A program made the translations under genes and the position numbers. From the NCBI GenBank assembly GCA_039808325.1, contig JBDHSU010000112.1:1-12952 (forward strand): a DNA stretch of 12,952 nucleotides, written 5' to 3'. This DNA comes from JAFKKS01 sp039808325 (lineage in GTDB: Bacteria; Pseudomonadota; Alphaproteobacteria; Rhizobiales; Xanthobacteraceae). The notes below the pieces were generated by a model. It was not told where the DNA came from, did not search any database, and saw nothing but the letters and a program-made list of their open reading frames with translations. Of this stretch, positions 6,567 to 12,819 are shown piece after piece. Position 1 is the stretch's first letter. The number at the start of each line of letters is the position of its first letter.

Positions 6567-7361
6567 TCACACGACCGGGCTCGCGCCGCCGTCGACATTG
6601 ATGGCGACGCCGCTGATGAACGAGGCCGCGTCGGAACAGAGGAAGCAGGCCATGCGCGCGAACTCCTCCGCCTTGCCCATGCGGCCGAGCGGGATGTTGC
6701 GATCCTTGGCCATGCCTTCGAGGAACTGCGCGTAGCTTTGATTGTTGCCGTGCGTCTTGTGCCGGCGTTGCCATTGATCGCTCTCGATCAATCCGACCAG
6801 CATGGCGTTGACGAGGATGTTGTCCTTGGCGTGCTCCTTCGACAGCGCCTTGGTGAGCGCGAGGCCGGCGGCGCGGCTGACGCTCGTCGGTGTCGAACTG
6901 GCGGTGGGCGCCTTGGCGCCGATGTTGAGCACGTTGACGATCCGGCCCCAGCGGCGCTCACGCATGCCGGGCAGGGCGAGCCGGATCATGCGGATCGCAG
7001 CGAACAGCTTGAGGTCGAGATCGCCCTGCCAGTCTTCGTCGGTCACGGTCTCGAATGGCTTGGCGTGGCTGATGCCGGCATTGTTGACGACAATATCGAC
7101 CTTGCCGAAATCGCCGACGATCTTCGCGAAAGTGTCGGCGATCGGCTGCGCCCTGGCGACGTCGCAGGAGTAGCCCTCGACCCTGGCGCCTTTTCCGGCG
7201 AGCGCTGCGACCTCGGCTTTCGCCGCCGCCAGCGTGTCGGGGCTTCGCGCCAGCATCGCCACCGACGCGCCCGAGGCCGCGAACTCCTTGGCCATGGCGA
7301 AGCCGAGCCCCTTGCTCGCGCCCGTGATCACGGCCACGCGGCCATCCATGCGAACGTCCAT
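6567..7361 (-). CDS. Short-chain dehydrogenase/reductase-like protein with altered active site
   Basis: Rossmann-fold protein of 264 residues. The nucleotide-binding motif TGASKGLG (13-20), the NNAG motif (93-96) and the C-terminal DGG (257-259) are intact, so NAD(P) binding is likely. The catalytic positions are not standard: by alignment the tetrad Asn is Lys118, the Ser is Asn146 (in VNVLNIG), and the YxxxK motif is TSVSR (Thr159 and Arg163). It may therefore be a non-catalytic relative or use different chemistry; substrate unknown. The surrounding text is well formed (GRIVNVLNIGAKAP, ALTKALSKE, FISGVAINVDGG), so it is not a decaying gene. ATG at 7359-7361 with an AG-rich ribosome site (GGGAGAG) upstream; Met5 (7349) is an alternative. 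It is divergent from the GST gene, with 106 bases between. Confidence 0.88.
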   Translation of the reverse strand: MDVRMDGRVAVITGASKGLGFAMAKEFAASGASVAMLARSPDTLAAAKAEVAALAGKGARVEGYSCDVARAQPIADTFAKIVGDFGKVDIVVNNAGISHAKPFETVTDEDWQGDLDLKLFAAIRMIRLALPGMRERRWGRIVNVLNIGAKAPTASSTPTSVSRAAGLALTKALSKEHAKDNILVNAMLVGLIESDQWQRRHKTHGNNQSYAQFLEGMAKDRNIPLGRMGKAEEFARMACFLCSDAASFISGVAINVDGGASPVV

Positions 7362-7467
7362 CGGTCTCTCCCTCTTTCTCCAGCCGCCTCCAGGCGCGTC
7401 ACATCATTACCCGTCATCGACGCACGCAAACAATTCATCGCCGCTATGCGTGAAGCGGGGATAAGCT

Positions 7468-8100
7468 GTGAGCATGATCGCATTCTACTTCGCTCCGGGC
7501 ACTTGCTCGCTCGCCACCATGATCGCGATGGAGGAGGCGGGGGTGTCTTATCGCCCCGTCCGCCTCAGCTTCGCCAGGGAGGAGCAGCGTCAGCCCGACT
7601 ATCTCGCGATCAATCCGAAGGGGCGTGTGCCCGCGCTGGTGACGGAGCGCGGCGTGCTGACCGAAACGCCGGCGATGCTCGCCTTCATCGCGCAGAGCGC
7701 GCCGGATGCGCAACTGATGCCGCTCGATGATCCCTTCGCGTTCGCGCAGGCGCAGGCGTTCAACAGTTTTCTGTGTTCGACGCTCCATGTCGCGCATGCG
7801 CACCGCATGCGCGGCCATCGTTGGGCGGACGATGCGGCCGCCATCGCGTCCATGCAGCGCAAGGTCCCGCAGTCCGTGGGGGAAGGCTACGCGCTGATCG
7901 AACGCCATATGTTCGCCGGCCCCTGGGTGATGGGCGAGCGCTACACGGTTTGCGATCCTTACCTTTTCACGCTGGCGCAGTGGCTGGAGGCGGATGGCCT
8001 CGACGCCGCGAGCGTGCCGCTGGTGAGCGCGCACCGGGCGCGCATGCATGAGCGTCCGGCCGTGCAGCGGGCGTTGGCGGTGGAGCGCGGAAGCGCTTGA
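7468..8100 (+). CDS. Beta-class glutathione S-transferase
   Basis: Cytoplasmic enzyme expected to join glutathione to electrophiles or to handle oxidants; 210 residues, close to E. coli GstA (201). The thioredoxin-like domain (about 1-82) has the beta-class cysteine in FAPGTCSLA (Cys13), the cis-proline region NPKGRVPAL (49-57) and the glutathione-binding acid in LTETPAM (Glu66). The helical domain (about 90-205) keeps LH (His107) of the bacterial beta class, the following Lys being replaced by Val, and ends with the typical CDPYLFTLAQW and ERPAVQRAL. The GTG at 7468 lies 7 bases after AGCGGGG; the ATG at 7474 is also possible and would align better with E. coli GstA. Its own promoter must lie in the 106-base spacer to the SDR gene. 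Confidence 0.93.
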   Translation: MSMIAFYFAPGTCSLATMIAMEEAGVSYRPVRLSFAREEQRQPDYLAINPKGRVPALVTERGVLTETPAMLAFIAQSAPDAQLMPLDDPFAFAQAQAFNSFLCSTLHVAHAHRMRGHRWADDAAAIASMQRKVPQSVGEGYALIERHMFAGPWVMGERYTVCDPYLFTLAQWLEADGLDAASVPLVSAHRARMHERPAVQRALAVERGSA

Positions 8101-8124
8101 GTCCCCGCCTTCCCGCGGGAGTCT

Positions 8125-8143
8125 CGTGCCGCAATGCGGCATG
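8125..8143 (+). terminator. Hairpin after GST gene, possible terminator
   Basis: Perfect arms TGCCGC (8127-8132) and GCGGCA (8136-8141) with loop AAT, extended by one wobble and one C-G pair, 24 bases after the GST stop. There is no T-run after it, so it would need Rho or be only weakly effective. Confidence 0.35.
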
Positions 8144-8248
8144 TCGCATCGCAGCGGGCCTGCCTGCGGCGTTATTATACCATTATCATCAATTTGTTAT
8201 CGAATATTGCGATGCGGCAAGAATCGCTTAACTTGCGCTCTCGATCAT

Positions 8249-8269
8249 CGTAACGCCAACGCCGTTACG
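8249..8269. promoter_or_regulatory. Inverted repeat CGTAACG-N7-CGTTACG, possible operator
   Basis: Perfect 7-bp arms (8249-8255, 8263-8269), 17 bases before the start of the exported protein gene. Upstream (about 8170-8210) the DNA is unusually AT-rich for this window, fitting a promoter, and TTGCGA (8207-8212) with TAACTT (8229-8234) is a weak -35/-10 candidate. The arm spacing fits a dimeric regulator contacting successive grooves. It could equally be a leader hairpin affecting translation. No regulator gene is adjacent. Confidence 0.4.
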
Positions 8270-8286
8270 AACATCGTCGAGGTGGA

Positions 8287-8940
8287 ATGCCGAAATCTCT
8301 TCCGCTGGTCATGGGCCTGATCCTTGCGACGGCCGTATCCGCGCATGCCGAACAGAACGCGTCGAAGCAGATCTCTCGCACTGAGAATATCGACGGTTCC
8401 GCCTCGTACAATCTCTCCTACGCGCTGCCGACCCAGTGGGAGGCCAAGGTCGGCGCCGATTTCTCGTGCGCTGGCGACAATCCGTATGTGCCCGGTGCGC
8501 AGGAGGCCGGCAGCGGCGCGGCCTGGGCGCGGCTGAAACTGCCCTCGTCGCTCTTGCCGCTGTGGGAGAACGGCGCGCTTAACGCGCGCATCGATCCGCT
8601 GGCACAGGAACGCACGGTCACAACCACCTTCGGACGCGCCGTGCCGCTGGCGCATGGCATCGCGCTCAAGATCGAGAACAGTTACGGCATCACGCAAAAT
8701 GCCGCGCCCGGCGAGTCGTCTGGCGAAAGCGTCAGCGGCGGCGGTGCGGTGAGTCTGGTGTTGCCGACCGAGACCACGTTCTCGGCCGGTGCGACGGCTG
8801 CCGCCGGCGCAGCGTCAACTGCGACCCTCAGCGCCGCCCAAAAGCTTTTCGGCGGGGTCGAATTCAACGCCGCGCTCAGCGGTGGTGACGACGGCAGTCT
8901 CGACCGCCGCTTCGGGGCGAGCTTCAAGCGGCGATTCTAA
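8287..8940 (+). CDS. Exported protein, probable outer-membrane beta-barrel, unknown function
   Basis: A 217-residue protein of no family I recognise. The N-terminus is a typical Sec signal (KS, then LPLVMGLILATAVS, cleavage likely after AHA at 21). The mature part alternates polar and hydrophobic residues in many short stretches (for example SASYNLSYAL, WEAKVGADFS, AWARLKL, ALNARIDP, IALKIENSYGI, GGAVSLVLP, VEFNAALSG, FGASFKRRF), and the chain ends in Phe, the usual outer-membrane insertion signal. Around ten to twelve strands would fit, suggesting a small barrel. An Ala-rich segment (about 160-180) is less barrel-like. The ATG follows GAGG by 4 bases, and an inverted repeat lies just upstream. 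It appears to be a single-gene unit. Confidence 0.78.
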   Translation: MPKSLPLVMGLILATAVSAHAEQNASKQISRTENIDGSASYNLSYALPTQWEAKVGADFSCAGDNPYVPGAQEAGSGAAWARLKLPSSLLPLWENGALNARIDPLAQERTVTTTFGRAVPLAHGIALKIENSYGITQNAAPGESSGESVSGGGAVSLVLPTETTFSAGATAAAGAASTATLSAAQKLFGGVEFNAALSGGDDGSLDRRFGASFKRRF

Positions 8941-8967
8941 AGCGCCGGTTGCTTCGCTGGCACCTAA

Positions 8968-9041
8968 AACAGCTCTAAGTTATTGTTTTGACGAATTTTC
9001 TTTGAGTCAGCCGCGACCTGCCGTGCTCGAAGGCGCTATAG
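8968..9041. repeat. Degenerate dispersed intergenic repeat (tentative)
   Basis: The order AGCTCTAAG, TTGTTTTGACG, TTTTCTTTGAG, CTCGAAGGCGCTATAG recalls, in degraded form, a long intergenic element I remember in many Hyphomicrobiales genomes. This rests on memory, not on a second copy in the window. The rest of 8941-9223 shows no gene and no clear promoter apart from a TATAGT at 9037-9042 with no matching -35. Confidence 0.3.
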
Positions 9042-9223
9042 TCCGATACCGTTGCCGCATGCTGTCTCCAGGAATGCCCGCGCGGGATACCGTCACCCCT
9101 TATGCTGCAATGCAATAAAATTTGTGCAAACGCAGCAACCTATGGCCTGGGGACGACGTTGGAGAGGGGCGCTCGATTTCGCGTGTGCTGCCCGAGCCGG
9201 TGATCAACAACAAGGAATAAGCC

Positions 9224-10414
9224 ATGTCCCGTCTCGGACCGACCCTCGACAGCCTTGCCGCCCAGCGCCGCCGGTGGCGCGAGCTGATGCGCGACATCCC
9301 GACCTTTCCGGCGCCGGCCGGACTGGCCGAGGCGCTTGGCGACGCAGCGCGCGGTGCTGCGGGCGATGCCGGACGCCTGACGGAAGTGAGCGACTTCGGG
9401 GCCAATCCCGGAACGCTGCGCATGTTCACCTATGCGCCTTCGGCCCTGCCGCCCGCGCCGGCGCTGGTCGTCAGCCTGCACGGCTGCACGCAGACCGCCG
9501 CGGGCTACGATCGCGGCACCGGGTGGTCGGCGCTCGCCGACCGATACGGCTTCGTCGTGCTGGCGCCGCAGCAGCGGCCGGCGAACAATCCCAAGGCCTG
9601 CTTCAACTGGTTCCTGCCCGGCGACACGACGCGATCCCGCGGCGAGGCGGCCTCGATTCGCGCGATGATCGAGCATGCGATCGTCGATCGCGGAATCGAC
9701 CGCCGGCGGGTGTTCGTCACCGGTCTCTCCGCCGGCGGCGCCATGACGTCGGCGATGCTCGCGACCTATCCGGACGTCTTCGCCGCCGGCGCCATCATCG
9801 CCGGCCTGCCTTACGGCGCCGCGGGCAACGTGCAGCAGGCGTTCGAGGCGATGTTCCAGGGCCGCACGCACACGGCGCGGGAATGGGGCGACCGTGTGCG
9901 CGCCGCTTCTGCGTATCGCGGACCGTGGCCGCGTGTTTCGGTGTGGCATGGTGGCGTCGACGCGACCGTGGTGCCGTCGAATGCGCGCGAGATCGTCAAG
10001 CAGTGGGCGAACGTGCATGGCTTGGATCCTGCGCGCGGGCGTGCCGAGACGGTCGATGGCTTTCCGCATGAGGTCTGGCGCGATGCCGCGGGCGAGCGCG
10101 TGATCGAATCCTACACGATCCCGGACATGGCGCATGGCGTGCCGCTCGCGACCAGCGCCGCGATGCCAAACTCCGATGTCGCGTATGGCGCGGCCGGCCC
10201 GTTTCTTCTCGAGGCCGGTATCTCGTCGTCGTATCGCATCGCGGAATTCTTCGGCCTCACCGAAGCCGCGTCCGCGACGGCGGCGAAGCCTGCGCAAACG
10301 GAATCCGCAGCGCTGCTGTCCGCGCCGCCGCTGCCGCCACCACGCGGTTTCGATGTCGGCGCGGTGATCGCGAAAGCGCTGCGGGCCGCCGGGCTGATGA
10401 AGTCCGGCGGCTGA
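9224..10414 (+). CDS. PHB depolymerase-family esterase (alpha/beta hydrolase)
   Basis: Serine hydrolase of 396 residues in the esterase/poly(3-hydroxybutyrate) depolymerase family (PF10503 type). The oxyanion region is LHGCTQT (85-91), the nucleophile Ser169 sits in GLSAGGAM (167-174), the acid is probably Asp246 in HGGVDATVVP, and the histidine is His304 in DMAHGVPL. ACFNWF (125-130) is also typical. No signal peptide is visible, so it should act inside the cell, fitting mobilisation of stored polymer or hydrolysis of short esters; related enzymes include feruloyl and acetylxylan esterases. The tail (about 335-396) is Ala- and Pro-rich (SAPPLPPPRGF) and ends in a short helix-forming stretch VGAVIAKALRAAGLM. 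The start is clear: AAGGA (9212-9216) eight bases before the ATG. No phaC or phasin gene is near. Confidence 0.87.
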   Translation: MSRLGPTLDSLAAQRRRWRELMRDIPTFPAPAGLAEALGDAARGAAGDAGRLTEVSDFGANPGTLRMFTYAPSALPPAPALVVSLHGCTQTAAGYDRGTGWSALADRYGFVVLAPQQRPANNPKACFNWFLPGDTTRSRGEAASIRAMIEHAIVDRGIDRRRVFVTGLSAGGAMTSAMLATYPDVFAAGAIIAGLPYGAAGNVQQAFEAMFQGRTHTAREWGDRVRAASAYRGPWPRVSVWHGGVDATVVPSNAREIVKQWANVHGLDPARGRAETVDGFPHEVWRDAAGERVIESYTIPDMAHGVPLATSAAMPNSDVAYGAAGPFLLEAGISSSYRIAEFFGLTEAASATAAKPAQTESAALLSAPPLPPPRGFDVGAVIAKALRAAGLMKSGG

Positions 10415-10438
10415 TTTTCCGTCCTTGGACGCGCGGGG

Positions 10439-10467
10439 TTGACATTACCGGGCGCTGCGCTGATAGT
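10439..10467 (+). promoter_or_regulatory. Sigma-70-type promoter of the ArsR gene
   Basis: Perfect -35 TTGACA (10439-10444), 17-base spacer, -10 GATAGT (10462-10467, 4 of 6 matches to TATAAT). The expected start site, about 6-8 bases beyond the -10 box, is 10473-10475, at or one or two bases before the ATG of the ArsR gene. The -10 box lies within the left arm of the palindrome at 10459-10490. Confidence 0.65.
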
Positions 10468-10490
10468 TAGTCGAATGACTAACTATCAGC
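10459..10490. promoter_or_regulatory. Perfect palindromic operator over the -10 box and ATG of the ArsR gene
   Basis: Perfect 14-bp arms, GCTGATAGTTAGTC (10459-10472) and GACTAACTATCAGC (10477-10490), around a GAAT centre; the ATG of the gene (10475-10477) overlaps that centre. This is the longest near-symmetrical site in a promoter here and fits a dimeric ArsR repressor bound at its own promoter. Binding would cover the -10 box, start site and first codons. If transcription begins inside the site, the RNA holds only the right arm and no hairpin forms, so the DNA palindrome, not an RNA hairpin, is the likely functional form. Confidence 0.8.
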
Positions 10491-10822
10491 CGCGCCTCGA
10501 CGACACCTTCCGCGCTCTCGCGGATCCGACGCGCCGCGCGGTGCTGGAGCGGCTCGGGCGGCGGGGGCCGTCTTCCGTCAGCGACCTGGCGCAGCCATTC
10601 GACATGGCGCTGCCGACGTTTCTGCAGCACCTCAAGGTGCTGGAGGAAAGCGGCCTCATCCGCTCGCGCAAGGCCGGGCGTGTGCGCACCTGCGAACTGC
10701 GGCCGCAATCGCTGACGGCGGCCGAGCGCTGGCTCGAGCGCCAGCGCGACGTCTGGACCAAGCGGCTCGATCAACTCGACGCCTACCTCATGGAACTCAA
10801 GGACAAGGAGACCGACGCATGA
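10475..10822 (+). CDS. ArsR-family winged-helix repressor
   Basis: DNA-binding regulator of 115 residues. The N-terminus LDDTFRALADPTRRAVLERL (8-27) is the standard ArsR opening; the winged helix-turn-helix spans about 33-75, with recognition-helix region ALPTFLQHLKVLEESGLI (45-62). There is only one cysteine (Cys73), so the classic metal-sensing CxC pair is absent. It belongs to the group that pairs with SRPBCC/AHSA1 genes, as here: its stop overlaps the next start (ATGA). The ATG at 10475 has no ribosome site and lies at the predicted transcription start, so leaderless translation is likely. The frame is open upstream to a TTG at 10439, but that codon is the -35 box. It probably represses its own operon through the palindrome at 10459-10490; the inducer is unknown. 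Confidence 0.92.
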   Translation: MTNYQPRLDDTFRALADPTRRAVLERLGRRGPSSVSDLAQPFDMALPTFLQHLKVLEESGLIRSRKAGRVRTCELRPQSLTAAERWLERQRDVWTKRLDQLDAYLMELKDKETDA

Positions 10823-11325
10823 CGACGCCGCCGGACGTATTCGACCCCAAGCTTGACCTCGAGCTCGTGCGCACCGTCGACGTGCCGCCGCAGTTGATAT
10901 GGAAGGCGTGGACGACGCCGAAGCTCCTGATGCCGTGGTTCTGCCCGAAGCCGTGGACGACGGTCGACTGCGAGATCGACCTGCGCCCCGGCGGAATCTT
11001 CCGCACCGTGATGCGCTCGCCCGAGGGGCAGGAGTATCCGAACCTCGGCTGCTATCTCGACGTCGTTGAGAACCGGCGCCTGATCTGGACCGACATGCTC
11101 GGCCCCGGCTACCGGCCGGCGCGCGGCGGCCCGCTCGGCGACGGCGAATGCGGCATGATGACCGCGATCCTCACCTTCGCGCCGGAAGGAAAAGGCACGC
11201 GCTACGTCGCGCGCGCGCTGCACAGGACCGAAGCCGACCGCAAGACGCACGAGGACATGGGCTTCGAGCAGGGCTGGGGCACGTGCCTCGACCAGCTCGT
11301 CGCCTACATCAAAGCGGAGATGTGA
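10819..11325 (+). CDS. SRPBCC (AHSA1/Aha1-type) domain protein
   Basis: A 168-residue START-like domain with a hydrophobic cavity that binds a small ligand. Typical marks are the N-terminal ELVRTVDVPPQLIWKAWTTP (15-34), the LRPGGIFRTVM strand (55-65), RRLIWTDML (86-94), MMTAILTFAPEGKGTRYV (113-130) and a long last helix ending DQLVAYIKAEM. It is translated with the ArsR gene: ATG overlaps the ArsR stop, and AAGGAG (10805-10810) lies eight bases before it. ArsR-SRPBCC pairs are common; the SRPBCC protein is often thought to bind or act on the compound that relieves repression, but no substrate is established here. Three cysteines (42, 51, 78) and a fourth and fifth near 111 and 156 show no metal-site spacing. 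Confidence 0.92.
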   Translation: MTTPPDVFDPKLDLELVRTVDVPPQLIWKAWTTPKLLMPWFCPKPWTTVDCEIDLRPGGIFRTVMRSPEGQEYPNLGCYLDVVENRRLIWTDMLGPGYRPARGGPLGDGECGMMTAILTFAPEGKGTRYVARALHRTEADRKTHEDMGFEQGWGTCLDQLVAYIKAEM

Positions 11326-11329
11326 GGCT

Positions 11330-11354
11330 CATCCCTCCCCTGCGGGGAGGGATG
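11330..11354. terminator. Hairpin between convergent genes, probable two-way terminator
   Basis: Perfect 11-bp arms CATCCCTCCCC (11330-11340) and GGGGAGGGATG (11344-11354) with a TGC loop, placed in the 31 bases between the SRPBCC stop and the transglycosylase stop. There is no T-run on either side. The CCTCCCC/GGGGAGG theme is shared with the repeats at 1335-1445 and 12301-12490, so a dispersed repeat seems to have been put to use as the end of both genes. Confidence 0.6.
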
Positions 11355-11356
11355 CG

Positions 11357-12169
11357 CTACTGCGCGATCTTGCCCGCGAAATAGTGCAGCGTCTGCCGGT
11401 AGACCTCGGAGCGGTTCCACTCGCGCATCACCTCGAAGTTCGCGGTGCCGAGGCCGAACGGCTGCCCCGGCTTCCAGCCGTTGACCTTGAGCAGGTTCGC
11501 CGTGGAGGCGAGCACGTCGGGAACGCTGTGGCGCAAATCGACATGGCCGTTGCCGTCGAAGTCGACGCCGTACTTGATGTACGACGACGGCAGGAATTGC
11601 GTCTGCCCGATCTCGCCGGCATAGGCGCCGAGCATGTCGCGCAGCGGCAGGTCGCCGCGCTGCACGATCTGCAGCGCCGCCATCAGCTCGGTCTGGAAGA
11701 GATCGGTGCGGCGGCAGTCGTGCGCCAGCGTCGCCAGCGTGCGGATGACCGGCAGCTTGCCCTGGTCGGCGCCGTTGTCGGTTTCCATCGTCCAGATCGC
11801 CATGAGGAGCTCGCGCGGCACGCCGAAGCGCGCCTCGACGCGCGAGAGCGTTGCCGCGTGCCGCGCCATCAGCGCCTTGGCGCGCTTGATGCGCGCGGGG
11901 CCGACGCGGGTGCGCGCATACTCCTCGAAGCTCTTGCGGAAGGTGCCGCGCTGGCGCCGGTCGAAGGCGAGCACCTTCGGGTCCTCGGTGACGCCGCCGA
12001 GCGCCTGTTGCAGCACGCCTTGCGAGATACCCTTCGCCGCCGCCTCGCGCGAGAACGCGGCGATGAAATTCTGGAAGCTGCCGCCGCATTGCGCCGCCGC
12101 GGCCGGTAGGACGGAGGCCGCGGTGAACACGGCGGAGAGGACGAGGGCGGCACGGATGCGCGCGGACAT
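11357..12169 (-). CDS. MltB-type lytic murein transglycosylase
   Basis: Cell-wall enzyme that cleaves peptidoglycan between MurNAc and GlcNAc to leave 1,6-anhydroMurNAc; 270 residues, SLT_2 family. A Sec signal (MSARIRAALVLSAVFTAASVLPAAAA) gives a periplasmic protein; Cys28 lies just after the AAA-A-Q cleavage region, but no proper lipobox (LxxC) is visible, so it is probably soluble. The catalytic acid is Glu129 in AIWTMETDNG. GEIGQTQFLPSSY (185-197), DFDGNGHVDL (203-212, like the EF-hand calcium site of MltB) and TANLLKVNGWKPGQPFG (223-239) are family marks. The C-terminal peptidoglycan-binding domain of many relatives is absent. The start at 12169 is set by GAGG seven bases upstream and by the signal peptide; the frame is open further to 12400 without reason to use it. 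Confidence 0.93.
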   Translation of the reverse strand: MSARIRAALVLSAVFTAASVLPAAAAQCGGSFQNFIAAFSREAAAKGISQGVLQQALGGVTEDPKVLAFDRRQRGTFRKSFEEYARTRVGPARIKRAKALMARHAATLSRVEARFGVPRELLMAIWTMETDNGADQGKLPVIRTLATLAHDCRRTDLFQTELMAALQIVQRGDLPLRDMLGAYAGEIGQTQFLPSSYIKYGVDFDGNGHVDLRHSVPDVLASTANLLKVNGWKPGQPFGLGTANFEVMREWNRSEVYRQTLHYFAGKIAQ

Positions 12170-12300
12170 GGGCGAACCTCGAGGCTGGAGGCGGCGCGGC
12201 GCGGCCGCGCACGCGACGGACAGAGAAGGCACCGGCAAGCAATAGCATGCTCGGGCCGAAAATGTGACGGCCGCGATGCCCGCGCGCGTGTTCTCATCTT

Positions 12301-12490
12301 CTCCCCCCCGGAGGGAGGGTGGACGGCGCTTGCGCCGGCCGGGTGGGGACGGCTCTCTTCGATTCAGATACGGCGCGATTGTCCCCACCTGTCTCCTCAT
12401 TCGCTTCGCTCATTTGGAGCCACCCTCCCCTCCGGGGAGGGACAAGCGCCGCGCCGCTCTGCTCCCTCTCCCGCTTGCGGGGGAGGGGGG
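12301..12490. repeat. Nested inverted-repeat block of the CCTCCCC family
   Basis: Outer arms GGGAGGGTGG (12313-12322) and CCACCCTCCC (12421-12430) and inner arms GGTGGGGAC (12342-12350) and GTCCCCACC (12381-12389) are all perfect and nested. A local hairpin CCCTCCCC-tcc-GGGGAGGG follows (12424-12442), then a near-perfect CCCTCTCCCGC-ttg-GCGGGGGAGGG-like hairpin around 12465-12488. Together they make a miniature-element-like block with no coding potential I can support; an open plus frame 12319-12858 reads only Arg/Pro/Ala-rich text across the repeats. Confidence 0.6.
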
Positions 12491-12581
12491 CGCTCCTCAT
12501 GGACTCACCCACACCAAATCGTTCCCGCGGCGCGAGCGCGCCCGGGCTGCGCGGCCGTCCTCGCCCCCGAAAAGTCCGAGG

Positions 12582-12819
12582 GCGCGCGGAACGCCGGGGC
12601 GCCGGACGCCCCGCAGCCCTGCACACGTTTTTGAAGGAACGAGTGCACAGGCTTAAGTCACCACGAAGCGCCGAAAACCCCGGCGTTCCGCGCGCGGTGG
12701 GCTTGGGCTTGCTCCGTGTGGCCCCCGGTGGACTGACCTTTCAGGCTCCCTCCCGTTTGCGCGGGCGCGGAGCCTATCCACCGATCGCGGGGCGCGGCCT
12801 TTCCGCCCGCGGCGATCGG
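12582..12819. other. Highly structured non-coding element (candidate RNA or dispersed repeat)
   Basis: A perfect 18-bp stem, GCGCGCGGAACGCCGGGG (12582-12599) with CCCCGGCGTTCCGCGCGC (12678-12695), encloses 78 bases. Inside is a second stem: AGCC-c-TGCAC-a-CGTT (12615-12629) with AACG-a-GTGCA-ca-GGCT (12638-12653), loop TTTGAAGG. An alternative stem GGGGCG-ccgga-CGCCCC (12596-12612) would compete with the long one. Downstream CGGTGGA/TCCACCG (12726-12732, 12777-12783), AGGCTCC/GGAGCCT (12743-12749, 12769-12775) and CCCG/CGGG nest in one hairpin; CCGATCGC/GCGATCGG (12781-12788, 12812-12819) forms another that overlaps it by three bases. I remember a similarly ordered multi-copy element in Bradyrhizobium genomes, unverified. 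Function unknown; strand uncertain. The rest of 12820-12952 shows a small GCGCG/CGCGC pair and no gene. Confidence 0.55.

Noticed and set aside
5392..6735. Open plus-strand frame of 447 codons over the GGDEF domain and beyond
   Set aside because: It is a shifted frame of the cyclase, Arg-rich, and runs across two genes and a palindrome.
9014..9042. Promoter with TATAGT at 9037-9042
   Set aside because: No acceptable -35 lies 16-18 bases upstream, and the TATAG end fits the degenerate repeat better.
9140..10297. Open minus-strand frame of 385 codons over the esterase
   Set aside because: Opposite a gene with a full catalytic triad and ribosome site; the text is Arg-rich with no motif.
10459..10490. 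RNA hairpin (attenuator or thermometer) over the ArsR start
   Set aside because: The predicted transcript starts inside the palindrome, so the left arm would be missing from the RNA; a DNA operator explains the symmetry better.
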